Part shown: positions 34,548 through 46,472 of the stretch, piece by piece
How positions within the stretch are numbered: position 1 is the first letter of the stretch
Layout: each line of letters opens with the position of its first letter
Origin: Arthrobacter oryzae
GTDB lineage: Bacteria; Actinomycetota; Actinomycetes; Actinomycetales; Micrococcaceae
Length of the DNA: 64,000 bases
Assembly (NCBI RefSeq): GCF_030812315.1
Contig: NZ_JAUSSM010000001.1
Span: 496,001-560,000, forward strand
Direction of reading: 5' to 3'
Translations under genes and position numbers: made by a program
The notes under the pieces: model-generated
Told to the model about the DNA's origin: nothing
Databases searched by the model: none
What the model saw: the letters and a program-made list of their open reading frames with translations, nothing else

Positions 34548-35416
34548 TCGAACAGCACTCCTTCGAAACCTGCTGAGTAGGCGGCACTTCCGTCCGAGAA
34601 AACCGTAAGCCAGGAAAACTCAAAATCCTGCTCAAGCACCTTGCCGGAAACGAAGAACAACGCCGTGGCAAGTGCATCGGCCGTCATGGCATTCGCCGCC
34701 AGCGCCCAGGTGGCAACGACAGTCCGCACCGGCGTCCCCGTGATGCCGTCCAGCACGTGGTGCAGCCCGTCGCCCCAGGCCCGGCGGTTTGCTGCCGAGG
34801 CACACAGTGCGCCGGCGCCCAGGCTGATGGTGCCGATGGCCCGGCCGGGATCGTACGGATGCTCCAGGCCCACGGCCACCGGAACGGGTCCGGAATTGAG
34901 GAGGTCGCCGCTGGCGTCAATGAAGTGTTCACTGATGCCCAGGGACCGGAGCTCCGCCGCAAGCAGATCGGCCAGCTGCCCCTTGCCTGCGGCTCCGACG
35001 TCCAGCACCACGGGGGCCGTGGTGGTCAACACGGAGTCCTGCCAGTCCAGCACGTCGTCCCACTGCGGGGCGGGCACCGGGGTTCCGCGGGACCGGAGCG
35101 AGTAGTCAGCGTCGTAGCCCAGCTGTTCCAGGCTGCCACCGATCAGCGGAGTCATGGCACCGGCACTCAGCCGGTACAGGCTCCGGTACAGGCGGCCCAG
35201 CTCGCCTGCACCGTCCGGCATCTCGTAGCGTCCAGCTTCCCTTGCCGCCTGTGCCACGAGGGAGTCCGTCCTGAAACGGGACCACGCGGCGTCGTAATTC
35301 TCCACCACGTCCAGGAGCCGGCGGCGCTGGCCGGTGTCCAGGGGGCCCGGCGTGGAAATCTCCCAGCTGGTCCCGATTCCCTCGAAACTAAAGACTGCCC
35401 AGCCGGGTTGCGGCAC
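34544..35416 (-). CDS. apbE: FAD:protein FMN transferase (ApbE)
   Basis: 290 aa. ApbE motifs are recognisable though divergent: VLDVGAAGKG (usually DLGGIAKG), DASGDLL (usually NAGGDI), HHVLDGITGTPV and TWALAANAMTADALATALF. It attaches FMN covalently to Thr/Ser of target proteins, using FAD and Mg2+. There is no signal peptide or lipobox, unlike most Gram-positive ApbE proteins, so it should work inside the cell. Its likely substrate is the FMN-binding lipoprotein encoded 43 bp upstream. Confidence 0.87.
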   Translation of the reverse strand: MPQPGWAVFSFEGIGTSWEISTPGPLDTGQRRRLLDVVENYDAAWSRFRTDSLVAQAAREAGRYEMPDGAGELGRLYRSLYRLSAGAMTPLIGGSLEQLGYDADYSLRSRGTPVPAPQWDDVLDWQDSVLTTTAPVVLDVGAAGKGQLADLLAAELRSLGISEHFIDASGDLLNSGPVPVAVGLEHPYDPGRAIGTISLGAGALCASAANRRAWGDGLHHVLDGITGTPVRTVVATWALAANAMTADALATALFFVSGKVLEQDFEFSWLTVFSDGSAAYSAGFEGVLFE

Positions 35417-35459
35417 GTGATCTCCTTTTGACGCGGTGAACAGCTGATAAGGCGCCGCG

Positions 35460-35936
35460 TTATTGGGCTTCGGCCTTGATCTTCTGCACGGCCTCGTTGA
35501 AGCCGCCGCTGGTCAGCGACGAGCCGGCAACTTTGGAGACGTTCAGCTCATCCAGGTTCTTGCCTACGATCTGGGCCTTGATTCCGCCGGCGAACTCACC
35601 CTGGAACTTGCGCGTGTTGGGGTTGGAGGGGTGCTGAGTGATGTTGACGTCGGACACCGTGCCGCCGGAAAGTGTCAGCTCGACGCCCACGGTTTCGGTG
35701 CCGTTGGGGGAGACATAGTTTCCGTCGGCGCTGTAGGTGCCGTCCTTGTAGCCGGAAGCGGCCGCCGTCGACGCGCCGGTACTGGCCATGGGGGCACTGC
35801 CGGTTGCCGAGCCGGTGGAGGCGGCGGTGGACTGGGCAGCGGGTGCCTGGGCGGACGGCGCGCAGGCCGCTACGGTTCCGATCAGGGACATGCCGGCGAG
35901 GCCGACGAAAACGCTCTTGCGTACCGGGAAGCTCAT
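35460..35936 (-). CDS. FMN-binding domain lipoprotein
   Basis: 158 aa. Signal peptide with lipobox VAAC (Cys25), a low-complexity Ala/Ser/Thr/Gly linker (26-62), then an FMN-binding domain (about 63-158) starting YKDGTYSADGNYVSPNGTE. The ApbE target site appears as AGSSLTSGGF, where Ser140 stands at the place of the usual flavinylated Thr. Anchored outside the membrane, it would accept electrons from the RnfD-FNR fusion. First gene of the three-gene cassette; divergent from argS. Confidence 0.85.
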   Translation of the reverse strand: MSFPVRKSVFVGLAGMSLIGTVAACAPSAQAPAAQSTAASTGSATGSAPMASTGASTAAASGYKDGTYSADGNYVSPNGTETVGVELTLSGGTVSDVNITQHPSNPNTRKFQGEFAGGIKAQIVGKNLDELNVSKVAGSSLTSGGFNEAVQKIKAEAQ

Positions 35937-36159
35937 GCAGGGACTCGTTTCGTGTAGTTGCGTATGGATGAGTGTTGGCGAAGTCGCGGCACCGGAGTGG
36001 CCGGGCTCAGTCAGGCGGTTACAGGATGGACAACGTTGGAATCAGCGTAACGGTTCATGCTGTGACGAAACCCGTTTCAAAACTGTGAGGCTTCTGATTT
36101 TTGTGCGCCTTCACAGCGTCATGTCATTCCCCGATTCCGCCGCTATCGCGGGCCACCGG

Positions 36160-36165
36160 TAGGCT
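36160..36165 (+). promoter_or_regulatory. argS -10 hexamer, leaderless start
   Basis: TAGGCT followed by 6 nt and the argS GTG. The whole argS-lysA-hom-thrC-thrB run probably starts here. Confidence 0.55.
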
Positions 36166-36171
36166 AGAAGT

Positions 36172-37836
36172 GTGACTCCCGAAGAACTCTCCCTCGCCAT
36201 ATCCGCTTGCCTGAAAGACGCCGTCGCCGCCAGTGAAATCGCTCTTTCCGCATCAGCCGTACCGGACGAGGTTCGGGTGGAGCGGCCTAAGAACCGGGAC
36301 CATGGTGACTGGGCCACCAACATTGCCCTCCAGCTGGCCAAGCAGGCGGGCACCAACCCGCGGGAGTTCGCCACAATCCTCAGCGCGCGGCTCAAGACCA
36401 TCGACGGCGTGTCGGCAGTGGACATCGCCGGGCCCGGCTTCCTGAACATCACCGTCGACGCCGCCGCAGCGGGGGCGCTGGCCAAGGCCATCGTCGAAGC
36501 CGGCCGGGAGTACGGCACAAACTCGGCGCTCGCCGGCCACGTGGTCAACATGGAATTCGTCTCGGCCAACCCCACCGGCCCGCTGCACATCGGCCACACC
36601 CGCTGGGCGGCGCTGGGCGACTCCATCGCCCGCGTGCTCCGGGCCTCCGGCGCGAAAGTCACCGCCGAGTACTACATCAACGACGCCGGATCCCAGATGA
36701 ACGTCTTCGCCCATTCGGTGCTGTCCCGGCTGCACGGCCGCGGGGTACCGGAGGGCGGCTACCCGGGCCAGTACATTTCCGACCTGGGCCACCACGTCCT
36801 GACGGAACACCCGGGCATCCGCGAGCTGACCGACGTGGCGGCGCTGCCGGTCATCCGGAGCGCAGCGTACAAGGCGCAGATGAAGGACATCAAGGACACC
36901 CTCGCCGAGTTCGGTGTTGTCTTCGACGTCTACTTCTCCGAGCAGGAACTGCACGACGCCGGCGCCATCGAAAGTGCCGTGGCGCGCCTTCGCGAACAGG
37001 GCCACGTGTTCGACGACGGCGGTGCCGTCTGGCTGCGGACCACGGACTTCGGTGACGACAAGGACCGCGTGATGATCCGCGCGAACGGCGAACCGACGTA
37101 CTTCGCCGCGGACGCCGCCTACTACCTCTCCAAGAAGGACCGCGGCTTCGACCAGAAGATCTACCTGCTGGGAGCGGACCACCACGGCTACATCCACCGG
37201 CTGAAGGCGATCGCCGCCGCCGCCGGCGACGATCCCGAGGCCAACATCGAGGTGCTGATCGGCCAGCTCGTGTCGGTGAACGGTGCCAAGCTGTCCAAGC
37301 GGGCCGGCAACATCATCGAGCTCAAGGACCTCATCTCCTGGCTTGGCAAGGACGCCGTCCGATACTCGCTGGCACGGTTCCCCGCGGATTCCCCGCTCAC
37401 CCTGGATCCCGAGCTCCTCAAGAAGCACAGCAACGAGAACCCGGTGTTCTACGTCCAGTACGCACATGCACGCTCCCGCGGCACGGCGCGCAATGCCGTG
37501 GCGGCCGGAGTGGAACGCCGTGTCGATGGGAAAGACGTGTTCGACGCAGCACTCCTGGACCACCCCACCGAGAATGAACTGCTGTCCTACCTGGGCAGCT
37601 ACCCGTCCATCGTGGCCAAGGCCGCCGAGCTGCGGGAACCGCACCGCGTGGCCCGCCACCTGGAAGTCATCGCCGGGGCCTACCACCGCTGGTACGACGC
37701 CTGCCGGGTGGCGCCGCAGGGCGATGAGCCCATCACCGGCGTCAACCGCACGCGGCTGTGGCTCAACGACGCCACCAGCCAGGTGCTGGCCAACGGACTG
37801 GAACTGCTTGGCGTTTCGGCGCCGGAACGGATGTGA
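36172..37836 (+). CDS. argS: Arginyl-tRNA synthetase
   Basis: 554 aa, GTG start, class I synthetase. HIGH motif at 139-142 (PTGPLHIGHTR), KLSKR at 373-377, N-terminal additional domain (1-100) and the C-terminal anticodon-binding domain with the typical MYDACRV-like end (WYDACRVAPQG). It charges tRNA-Arg. First gene of the amino-acid cluster; overlaps lysA by 4 bp if lysA starts at GTG. Confidence 0.96.
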   Translation: MTPEELSLAISACLKDAVAASEIALSASAVPDEVRVERPKNRDHGDWATNIALQLAKQAGTNPREFATILSARLKTIDGVSAVDIAGPGFLNITVDAAAAGALAKAIVEAGREYGTNSALAGHVVNMEFVSANPTGPLHIGHTRWAALGDSIARVLRASGAKVTAEYYINDAGSQMNVFAHSVLSRLHGRGVPEGGYPGQYISDLGHHVLTEHPGIRELTDVAALPVIRSAAYKAQMKDIKDTLAEFGVVFDVYFSEQELHDAGAIESAVARLREQGHVFDDGGAVWLRTTDFGDDKDRVMIRANGEPTYFAADAAYYLSKKDRGFDQKIYLLGADHHGYIHRLKAIAAAAGDDPEANIEVLIGQLVSVNGAKLSKRAGNIIELKDLISWLGKDAVRYSLARFPADSPLTLDPELLKKHSNENPVFYVQYAHARSRGTARNAVAAGVERRVDGKDVFDAALLDHPTENELLSYLGSYPSIVAKAAELREPHRVARHLEVIAGAYHRWYDACRVAPQGDEPITGVNRTRLWLNDATSQVLANGLELLGVSAPERM

Positions 37837-39344
37837 CCCCCATGTCAGGACAGCCCGAGAATTCCTCAGATTACGCATCGCCGCTGGCACCGGAGTGGCT
37901 TGCCGTCCCGGCAGACCCCAACGCGCTCCATGAGCCCATGTGGGCCGCTGGAGTTGCCCGGAACGACGCCGGCGAACTCGCCATAGACGGCATTACGGTC
38001 AGCGAGCTCCAGCGCCAGTTCGGCACGCCGCTGTTCGTGATGAGCGAGAACGACTTCAGGGCACGCGCCAGGGCGTTCAGCGACGCCTTCAATGACGCCT
38101 TCGCCGACATCTGCGGGGGAGTGGATGTCTACTACGCCGGCAAGTCGTTCCTCTGCACTGCTGTTGTCCGGTGGGTTGAGGAAGAAGGCCTGCGGCTGGA
38201 CACGGCGTCCGGCGGGGAACTCGCCGTCGCCCACCGAGCCGGCATCCCCGGGGCCGACGTCGCCCTGCACGGGAACAACAAGTCCGACGCCGAAATCCAC
38301 CGTGCGCTGGACATGAAGTTGGGGCGGATCGTCGTGGACAGCCTCGCGGAGCTGGAGCGCGTCGCGAAAATCGCCTCTGACCGCGGCGAAACCGCCAAGG
38401 TGATGCTGCGGCTCACCCCCGGAGTGCATGCGCACACGCACGAATTCATTGCCACCGCCCATGAGGACCAGAAGTTCGGCCTCTCCATGGCAGAGGACTC
38501 CACGGACCAGGCCGGCCTGTCCGCTGCAGAGGAAGCAGTGGCCGCTGCGACGAGCTACCACAGCATTGAACTGCTTGGCCTGCACTGCCACATTGGCTCG
38601 CAGATCTTCGAACCGGACGGCTTCGCGCTGGCAGCGGTGAAACTGCTCAATTTCCTCGCCGCGATGCAGGAGAAGTACTCCATCGTCCTGCCCGAGTTGG
38701 ACCTTGGCGGGGGATACGGCATTGCCTATACGCCGGTGGACACCCCGCGTCCGCCGGCCGAGATCGCGCAGGCGATGGCCGCCACCGTGCGCTCCACCTG
38801 CGCCGAGCTTGGCATCACCGCTCCGCGGATCTCCATTGAACCGGGGCGCGCCATCGTGGGGAGCACCACTTTCACCCTCTACGAAGTGGGAACCCTCAAG
38901 ACCGTCCGCGTGGACGCGCCCGCCGCCGGAACCGGTGACGGCGGCGAAATTGGCGAGACTGCAGAAGGAACCGTTACGTACCCCCGCCGCTATGTGTCGG
39001 TGGACGGCGGCATGAGTGACAACGCCCGTCCGGTGCTTTATGACGCGGATTATTCGGCAATTGTGGCGTCCCGGACCTCCGACGCAGCCCCGCAGCTGTC
39101 CCGCGTAGTGGGCAAACATTGCGAGAGCGGCGACATAGTTGTTAGAGATGTATATCTGCCCGAGGACGTGGCAGCCGGTGATCTGCTCGCTGTACCGGGG
39201 ACCGGCGCCTACTGCTGGGCCCTGTCAAGCAACTACAACTATCTGGCCCGGCCGGGCGTTGTCGCTGTGCGCGACGGATCAGCACGGCTGATTGTCCGCG
39301 GGGAAACCGAACAAGATCTGCTGAACCGCGACATGGGAGTCTGA
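37833..39344 (+). CDS. lysA: Diaminopimelate decarboxylase
   Basis: 503 aa from GTG at 37833, which overlaps the argS stop (GTGA) and has GGAACGGA before it; the ATG at 37842 is an alternative. Fold-type III PLP enzyme: Lys104 in YYAGKSFL, HCHIGSQI, GGGYGI and EPGRAIVG. It makes lysine from meso-diaminopimelate. Position between argS and hom is the standard actinobacterial order. Confidence 0.94.
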   Translation: MTPMSGQPENSSDYASPLAPEWLAVPADPNALHEPMWAAGVARNDAGELAIDGITVSELQRQFGTPLFVMSENDFRARARAFSDAFNDAFADICGGVDVYYAGKSFLCTAVVRWVEEEGLRLDTASGGELAVAHRAGIPGADVALHGNNKSDAEIHRALDMKLGRIVVDSLAELERVAKIASDRGETAKVMLRLTPGVHAHTHEFIATAHEDQKFGLSMAEDSTDQAGLSAAEEAVAAATSYHSIELLGLHCHIGSQIFEPDGFALAAVKLLNFLAAMQEKYSIVLPELDLGGGYGIAYTPVDTPRPPAEIAQAMAATVRSTCAELGITAPRISIEPGRAIVGSTTFTLYEVGTLKTVRVDAPAAGTGDGGEIGETAEGTVTYPRRYVSVDGGMSDNARPVLYDADYSAIVASRTSDAAPQLSRVVGKHCESGDIVVRDVYLPEDVAAGDLLAVPGTGAYCWALSSNYNYLARPGVVAVRDGSARLIVRGETEQDLLNRDMGV

Positions 39345-40661
39345 ATGACTGAATTGCGAACCCTGAAGGTGGCCCTGCTGGGCTGTGGCAACGTTGGGGC
39401 CCAGGTGGCGCGGATTCTGATTGAGGACGCCGACGCACTGGCAGCCCGCACCGGAGCCCGCCTGGAACTGACCGGCATCGCCGTGCGCAGCATCGATGCG
39501 CCCCGTGACGTTGAGCTGCCGCGGGAACTGTTCACCACGGATGCAGACACCCTGGTCAAGGACGCCGACCTCGTCATCGAACTGATGGGCGGAATCGAAC
39601 CTGCCCGCTCCCTGATCCTCTCTGCCATCGAGAACGGCGCGTGCGTGGTCACCGGCAACAAGGCCCTGCTGGCCCAGGACGGCCCCACGCTCTACGAGGC
39701 GGCAGACAAGGCCGGCGTCCAGCTGTCCTACGAAGCAGCCGTCGCCGGTGCCATCCCCATCCTGCGCCCCATCCGCGACAGCCTCTCCGGTGACCGCATC
39801 ACCCGGGTGCTCGGCATCGTCAACGGCACCACCAACTTCATCCTTGACCAGATGGATTCCACCGGCGCGCAGTTCGCCGATGCCCTCGCTGAGGCGCAGC
39901 GACTTGGCTACGCCGAGGCGGATCCCACGGCCGACGTCGGAGGCCTGGACGCAGCGGCAAAGGCGACCATCCTCGCCTCGCTGTCCTTCCATACACGCTT
40001 CGACCTGGAGAACGTCCACTGCGAAGGCATCACCGAAGTCAGCGCCGCGGACATCGCCGCGGCCAAGGACGCCGGGTTCGTCATCAAGCTGCTGGCCATC
40101 GCTGAGAAACTGACCGCTGCCGACGGCAGCGAGGGCGTCTCCGTCCGCGTGCACCCCACGCTGCTGCCGCGTGAGCACCCGCTGGCTGCCGTCCACGGTG
40201 CCTTCAACGCCGTGTTCATTGAAGCCGAGAACGCCGGCGAGCTGATGTTCTACGGCCAGGGCGCCGGCGGGACCCCGACGGCGTCGGCCGTCCTGGGCGA
40301 CCTCGTTTCCGCAGCCCGCCGGATCGTCCTGGGCGGACCTGCGCAGACCGAGACCACCATCGGCCACGTTCCCGCGCTGCCCATCGACGCCGTGAACACG
40401 AGCTACTACATCGGCCTCGACGTTGCCGACCAGCCGGGCGTGCTGGCACGGATCGCCCATCTGTTTGCGGAGCACGGCGTGTCCATCGAGATCATGCGCC
40501 AGACCATCCACCGTGATGCCGACTCCAACGTGGAATCGGCCGAACTGCGGATCGTCACGCACCGCGCAACCGAAGCTGCACTGGCAGCAACCGTCCGGGC
40601 CGTGAAGGGCCTAGACGTCATCAATTCCGTTACATCCGTTCTTCGGGTAGAAGGAGTCTAA
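39345..40661 (+). CDS. hom: Homoserine dehydrogenase
   Basis: 438 aa, ATG directly after the lysA stop. NAD(P) motif GCGNVG (13-18), catalytic core with KAPGN-like NKALLAQDG and GTTNFILDQM, and a C-terminal ACT domain (about 355-430, YIGLDVADQPGVLARIA). The ACT domain suggests feedback control by threonine. It commits aspartate semialdehyde to threonine and methionine. Confidence 0.95.
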   Translation: MTELRTLKVALLGCGNVGAQVARILIEDADALAARTGARLELTGIAVRSIDAPRDVELPRELFTTDADTLVKDADLVIELMGGIEPARSLILSAIENGACVVTGNKALLAQDGPTLYEAADKAGVQLSYEAAVAGAIPILRPIRDSLSGDRITRVLGIVNGTTNFILDQMDSTGAQFADALAEAQRLGYAEADPTADVGGLDAAAKATILASLSFHTRFDLENVHCEGITEVSAADIAAAKDAGFVIKLLAIAEKLTAADGSEGVSVRVHPTLLPREHPLAAVHGAFNAVFIEAENAGELMFYGQGAGGTPTASAVLGDLVSAARRIVLGGPAQTETTIGHVPALPIDAVNTSYYIGLDVADQPGVLARIAHLFAEHGVSIEIMRQTIHRDADSNVESAELRIVTHRATEAALAATVRAVKGLDVINSVTSVLRVEGV

Positions 40662-41768
40662 GTGGCTCACCAATGGCGCGGTGTCATCCGCGAATACGCT
40701 GATCGTTTGCCCGTAACGGAAAGCACCAAGGTCATTACCCTCGGTGAAGGCGGCACGCCGCTGGTCCATGCGCAGAAGCTGTCCGAGCTGACCGGCTCCG
40801 CCGTGTACCTCAAGGTCGAAGGCATGAACCCCACGGGCTCCTTCAAGGACCGCGGCATGACCATGGCCATGACGGCAGCGGTGGCCTCCGGCGCGAAGGC
40901 CGTCGTGTGCGCCTCCACCGGGAACACCTCGGCGTCGGCCGCCGCCTACGCCACGGCCGCAGGGCTGAAGTGTGCCGTGCTGGTGCCCGAAGGCAAGATC
41001 TCCATGGGCAAACTCAGCCAGGCCATCGCGCATGGCGCGACGCTGCTGCAGGTGGACGGAAACTTCGACAACTGCCTGGACATCGCCCGCAAGCTCGGCG
41101 AGGCCTACCCGGTCTTCCTGGTGAACTCGGTGAACCCCGCCCGTATCCAGGGCCAGAAGACCGGCGCCTTCGAGATCGTCGATGCCCTCGGCGATGCCCC
41201 GGACATCCACGTCCTGCCGGTGGGCAACGCGGGGAACATCACCGCGTACTGGAAGGGCTACAAGGAGTACTCCGCGCCGTTCGAGTCCGAAACTGCCGGG
41301 ACGCTCCCTGCCGTGTCCACCAGGACACCGCAGATGTGGGGATTCCAGGCCGCCGGCGCAGCCCCATTCGTGGTCGGCCACCCCATCACGGAGCCGGACA
41401 CCATCGCCACGGCCATCAGGATCGGCAACCCCGCCTCCTGGGACGGCGCCATCGCCGCCCGTGACGAGTCCGGTGGTTTCATCGACTCCGTCACCGACGA
41501 CGAGATCCTGGCAGCGCACCGCTGGCTGTCTGCCCGCGAAGGCGTCTTCGTCGAGCCCGGTTCCGCCGCCGGCGTCGCCGGCCTGATCAAGAAGCACGCG
41601 GCGGGCGAGGTTCCTACGGGCAAGACCATCGTGATCACTGTGACCGGCCATGGCCTGAAGGATCCGCAGTGGGCACTGCGTACCGAGGACGGCAGCGACG
41701 TCCAGCCCGTCAAGGTGTCCAACGATGTGGTCACCGTGGCCGCCGAGCTTGGCCTGGAAGAAAAATAA
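40662..41768 (+). CDS. thrC: Threonine synthase
   Basis: 368 aa, GTG start immediately after hom. PLP Lys62 in GSFKDRGM; later [13 protein letters not shown] for phosphate binding. It converts O-phosphohomoserine to threonine. The short actinobacterial form without the N-terminal extension of the plant type. Confidence 0.95.
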   Translation: MAHQWRGVIREYADRLPVTESTKVITLGEGGTPLVHAQKLSELTGSAVYLKVEGMNPTGSFKDRGMTMAMTAAVASGAKAVVCASTGNTSASAAAYATAAGLKCAVLVPEGKISMGKLSQAIAHGATLLQVDGNFDNCLDIARKLGEAYPVFLVNSVNPARIQGQKTGAFEIVDALGDAPDIHVLPVGNAGNITAYWKGYKEYSAPFESETAGTLPAVSTRTPQMWGFQAAGAAPFVVGHPITEPDTIATAIRIGNPASWDGAIAARDESGGFIDSVTDDEILAAHRWLSAREGVFVEPGSAAGVAGLIKKHAAGEVPTGKTIVITVTGHGLKDPQWALRTEDGSDVQPVKVSNDVVTVAAELGLEEK

Positions 41769-41770
41769 CC

Positions 41771-42757
41771 TTGGAAACCACCCTCACAGTCCCGGCCGAG
41801 TCTGCCGCCGGCACGCCGGCAGTCCCGGCCGGGCAGCTGGTGACCGTGCGCGTCCCGGCCACCAGCGCCAACCTCGGCCCGGGATATGACAGCCTGGGCC
41901 TGGCCCTTTCGCTGCACGACACCCTGACCGTGGAAACCCTGGGCAGCGGCGAGCTGCAGTTCGAACTTAGCGGCGAAGGTGCGGAGACGCTCCCGCGCGA
42001 CGCGAGCCACCTTGTGGTCAAGGCCATTACGGAGGCACTGCACCGGCTGGGCTTCCGGCACGCCGGCCTCAGGATCACGGCCGACAACGTGAATCCGCAC
42101 GGCCGCGGCCTGGGTTCTTCGGCGTCTGCCGTTGTGGCCGCAGTGACCGCCGCGAATGCACTGGTTCCGGAGTCCGCGCGCCGGGGCAAGGACTGGATCC
42201 TGCAGCTCACGAGCGAAATGGAAGGCCACCCCGACAACGTCGCACCGGCCATATTCGGCGGGCTGGCGCTGTCATGGCAGGACAGTGACCAGTACAGCAG
42301 CACCTGCGCTACAGTGGCGGATTCGGTGATTCCGGTGGTCGCAGTACCGGACTACGAGCTTTCCACCGAAGCGGCCCGCGCGCTCCTGCCGGCATCGGTG
42401 GGCCATCATGCGGCCGCAATGAACTCCGGCCGGGCGGCTCTGCTCATCCACGCCCTCACCAGCAAGCCTGAATTCCTGCTCGCCGGAACGGAAGATTACC
42501 TCCACCAGAGCTACCGTGCGGACGCCATGCGCCCCAGCGCGGAGCTGATCCGGGCACTGCGCCGCGCGGGGCACGCAGCCGTTGTCTCCGGCGCAGGACC
42601 CACCGTCCTGGTGCTGGCCAACGGCGAAGACGAGGCAGCCGCGGTGGTGGAGTTCATCGGCGCCCACACCCAGGCCAACACGCCGGATGTTGGCTGGCGC
42701 GTGATGAAGCTGGCGGTGGACGTTGAAGGTGCTAAAGTGGGAGTGCACCGGCGGTAA
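41771..42757 (+). CDS. thrB: Homoserine kinase
   Basis: 328 aa from TTG at 41771, 2 bp after the thrC stop. GHMP kinase: ATP loop GRGLGSSASAVVAA, N-terminal ATSANLGPGYDSLGLAL, C-terminal GAGPTVLVLA. It phosphorylates homoserine for ThrC. Last gene of the cluster. Confidence 0.93.
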   Translation: METTLTVPAESAAGTPAVPAGQLVTVRVPATSANLGPGYDSLGLALSLHDTLTVETLGSGELQFELSGEGAETLPRDASHLVVKAITEALHRLGFRHAGLRITADNVNPHGRGLGSSASAVVAAVTAANALVPESARRGKDWILQLTSEMEGHPDNVAPAIFGGLALSWQDSDQYSSTCATVADSVIPVVAVPDYELSTEAARALLPASVGHHAAAMNSGRAALLIHALTSKPEFLLAGTEDYLHQSYRADAMRPSAELIRALRRAGHAAVVSGAGPTVLVLANGEDEAAAVVEFIGAHTQANTPDVGWRVMKLAVDVEGAKVGVHRR

Positions 42758-43103
42758 TCCCGCAGGCAGTTAGTCAAAGAACCAGAACCGCAGTCAAAAG
42801 AACCCGATGTTGGCCATGGAGCCTGTCTGATCGTTTGCTGCTCTGAATTTCAACTGCGCAATAGTCACCGGTGCCGCCTGCTTTGGTCTGTCGCAGGAAT
42901 CTGCAGAATCACTCTGCACCCCTGAAGCGTCAGTCCGCCATTCCGGTCTCTTGTTGGAATGTCGAGGTGTATCAGTATCCGGCCCTGCTGGCCGAATTCC
43001 ATCCGGCAAGGCCGAAATCCGGCTGTAGATCTGAACTGCAGCCCAGATCAAATCATCGCGTCCAGCTCCCAGTCTGGACGCCGTCGAGGGGGAAGGATCC
43101 TTC
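42758..43103 (+). other. 346-bp thrB-rho intergenic region, rho leader
   Basis: No gene of normal size. A tiny open frame (42807-42830, MLAMEPV) follows an AAAAGAA run. The region is C- and T-rich towards rho, as expected for a Rho-binding (rut) leader that allows autoregulation. No clear promoter could be fixed. Confidence 0.45.
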
Positions 43104-45272
<2,169 letters not shown>

Positions 45273-45281
45273 CTGCGCTCA

Positions 45282-45325
45282 CCGCTCAAAATATGCCGGC
45301 CTGATGGCCGGCATATTTTGGGCGG
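45282..45325 (+). terminator. Terminator hairpin between rho and prfA
   Basis: A 20-nt stem with arms 45282-45301 and 45306-45325 around TGAT: perfect over AAAATATGCCGGCC and extended with one G-T pair. The right arm supplies TTTT within the stem. It lies 10 bp after the rho stop. Confidence 0.75.
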
Positions 45326-45348
45326 TTCGTCGTTAAGTCCCGTGAAAC

Positions 45349-45354
45349 TAGACT
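45349..45354 (+). promoter_or_regulatory. prfA -10 hexamer
   Basis: TAGACT 27 bp before the prfA ATG, downstream of the rho terminator; probable start of the prfA-prmC-tsaC-tagA unit. Confidence 0.5.
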
Positions 45355-45380
45355 TGTAAGAGTCGAAAGAGGTTTTGAAA

Positions 45381-46454
45381 ATGTTTGAGTCCGTACAGGG
45401 CCTGCTTGATGAGCATGACTCAATCCAGGCGCAGCTGGGGGATCCGGCCGTTTATGCTGACCAGCGGCTGGCCCGTAAGTTGGGCCGGCGTTCTGCGCAG
45501 TTGAACGGCATTGTGGAGGCCTACCACAAGTGGCATGCGATTCAGGATGATCTCGCTGCTGCGAAGGAAATGGCATCGGAGGATCCGGAGTTTGCGGCGG
45601 AGGTTCCCGTGCTGGAAGCTGCCCTCGAGACTGCTTCGGCCAAGCTGCGGCGGCTGTTGATCCCTCGCGATCCGGACGATGCCCGCAACGTGATCCTCGA
45701 GGTCAAGGGCGGTGAAGGCGGCGACGAGGCTGCCCTGTTCGCCGGCGACCTGCTGCGCATGTACACCCGCTATGCGGAGTCCCGCGGCTGGAAGACCGAA
45801 CTGATTTCCGCCACCGAATCGGACCTCGGCGGGTACAAGGACGTCCAGATGGCCGTCAAGGGCAACTCCAACGATCCGGCCGAGGGCGTCTACGCCCGGC
45901 TCAAGTTTGAGGGCGGCGTGCACCGTGTGCAGCGTGTTCCCGTGACGGAATCCCAGGGCCGCATCCATACCTCGGCTGCCGGCGTGCTGGTGCTTCCCGA
46001 AGTGGACGAGCCCGAGGAACTCGAGATCAACCAGAACGATCTCAAGATCGACGTCTACCGCTCCTCGGGACCCGGCGGGCAGTCAGTTAACACCACGGAC
46101 TCCGCGGTGCGTATTACCCACCTGCCCACCGGAATCGTGGTGGCCATGCAGAACGAGAAGTCCCAGCTGCAGAACCGTGAAGCCGGCATGCGCGTCCTCC
46201 GTGCCCGGATCCTGGCCCACCAGCAGGAGCAGATCGATGCCGAGAACTCCGCACAGCGGAAGTCCCAGATCCGCACGATGGACCGTTCGGAGCGGATCCG
46301 CACGTACAACTACCCGGAAAACCGGATCGCTGACCACCGCACCGGCTACAAGGCCTACAACCTGGACCAGGTCATGAACGGCGACCTCGAGCCCGTGATC
46401 CAGTCGGCCATCGAGATGGACGAACAGGCACGCCTGGACGCCATCGGCGATTAG
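45381..46454 (+). CDS. prfA: Peptide chain release factor 1
   Basis: 357 aa from the ATG at 45381 with AAAGAGG 9 nt upstream (a TTG two codons earlier is less likely). Codon-recognition tripeptide PVT (187-189) and the GGQ motif (232-234) in [17 protein letters not shown]. It terminates translation at UAA and UAG. prmC, encoding its methylase, follows. Confidence 0.96.
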   Translation: MFESVQGLLDEHDSIQAQLGDPAVYADQRLARKLGRRSAQLNGIVEAYHKWHAIQDDLAAAKEMASEDPEFAAEVPVLEAALETASAKLRRLLIPRDPDDARNVILEVKGGEGGDEAALFAGDLLRMYTRYAESRGWKTELISATESDLGGYKDVQMAVKGNSNDPAEGVYARLKFEGGVHRVQRVPVTESQGRIHTSAAGVLVLPEVDEPEELEINQNDLKIDVYRSSGPGGQSVNTTDSAVRITHLPTGIVVAMQNEKSQLQNREAGMRVLRARILAHQQEQIDAENSAQRKSQIRTMDRSERIRTYNYPENRIADHRTGYKAYNLDQVMNGDLEPVIQSAIEMDEQARLDAIGD

Positions 46455-46472
46455 TTCCCGGCTGGTCGCTTG

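Noticed and set aside
36253..37890. 545-codon minus-strand open frame
   Set aside because: Antisense to argS, whose HIGH and KLSKR motifs are intact.
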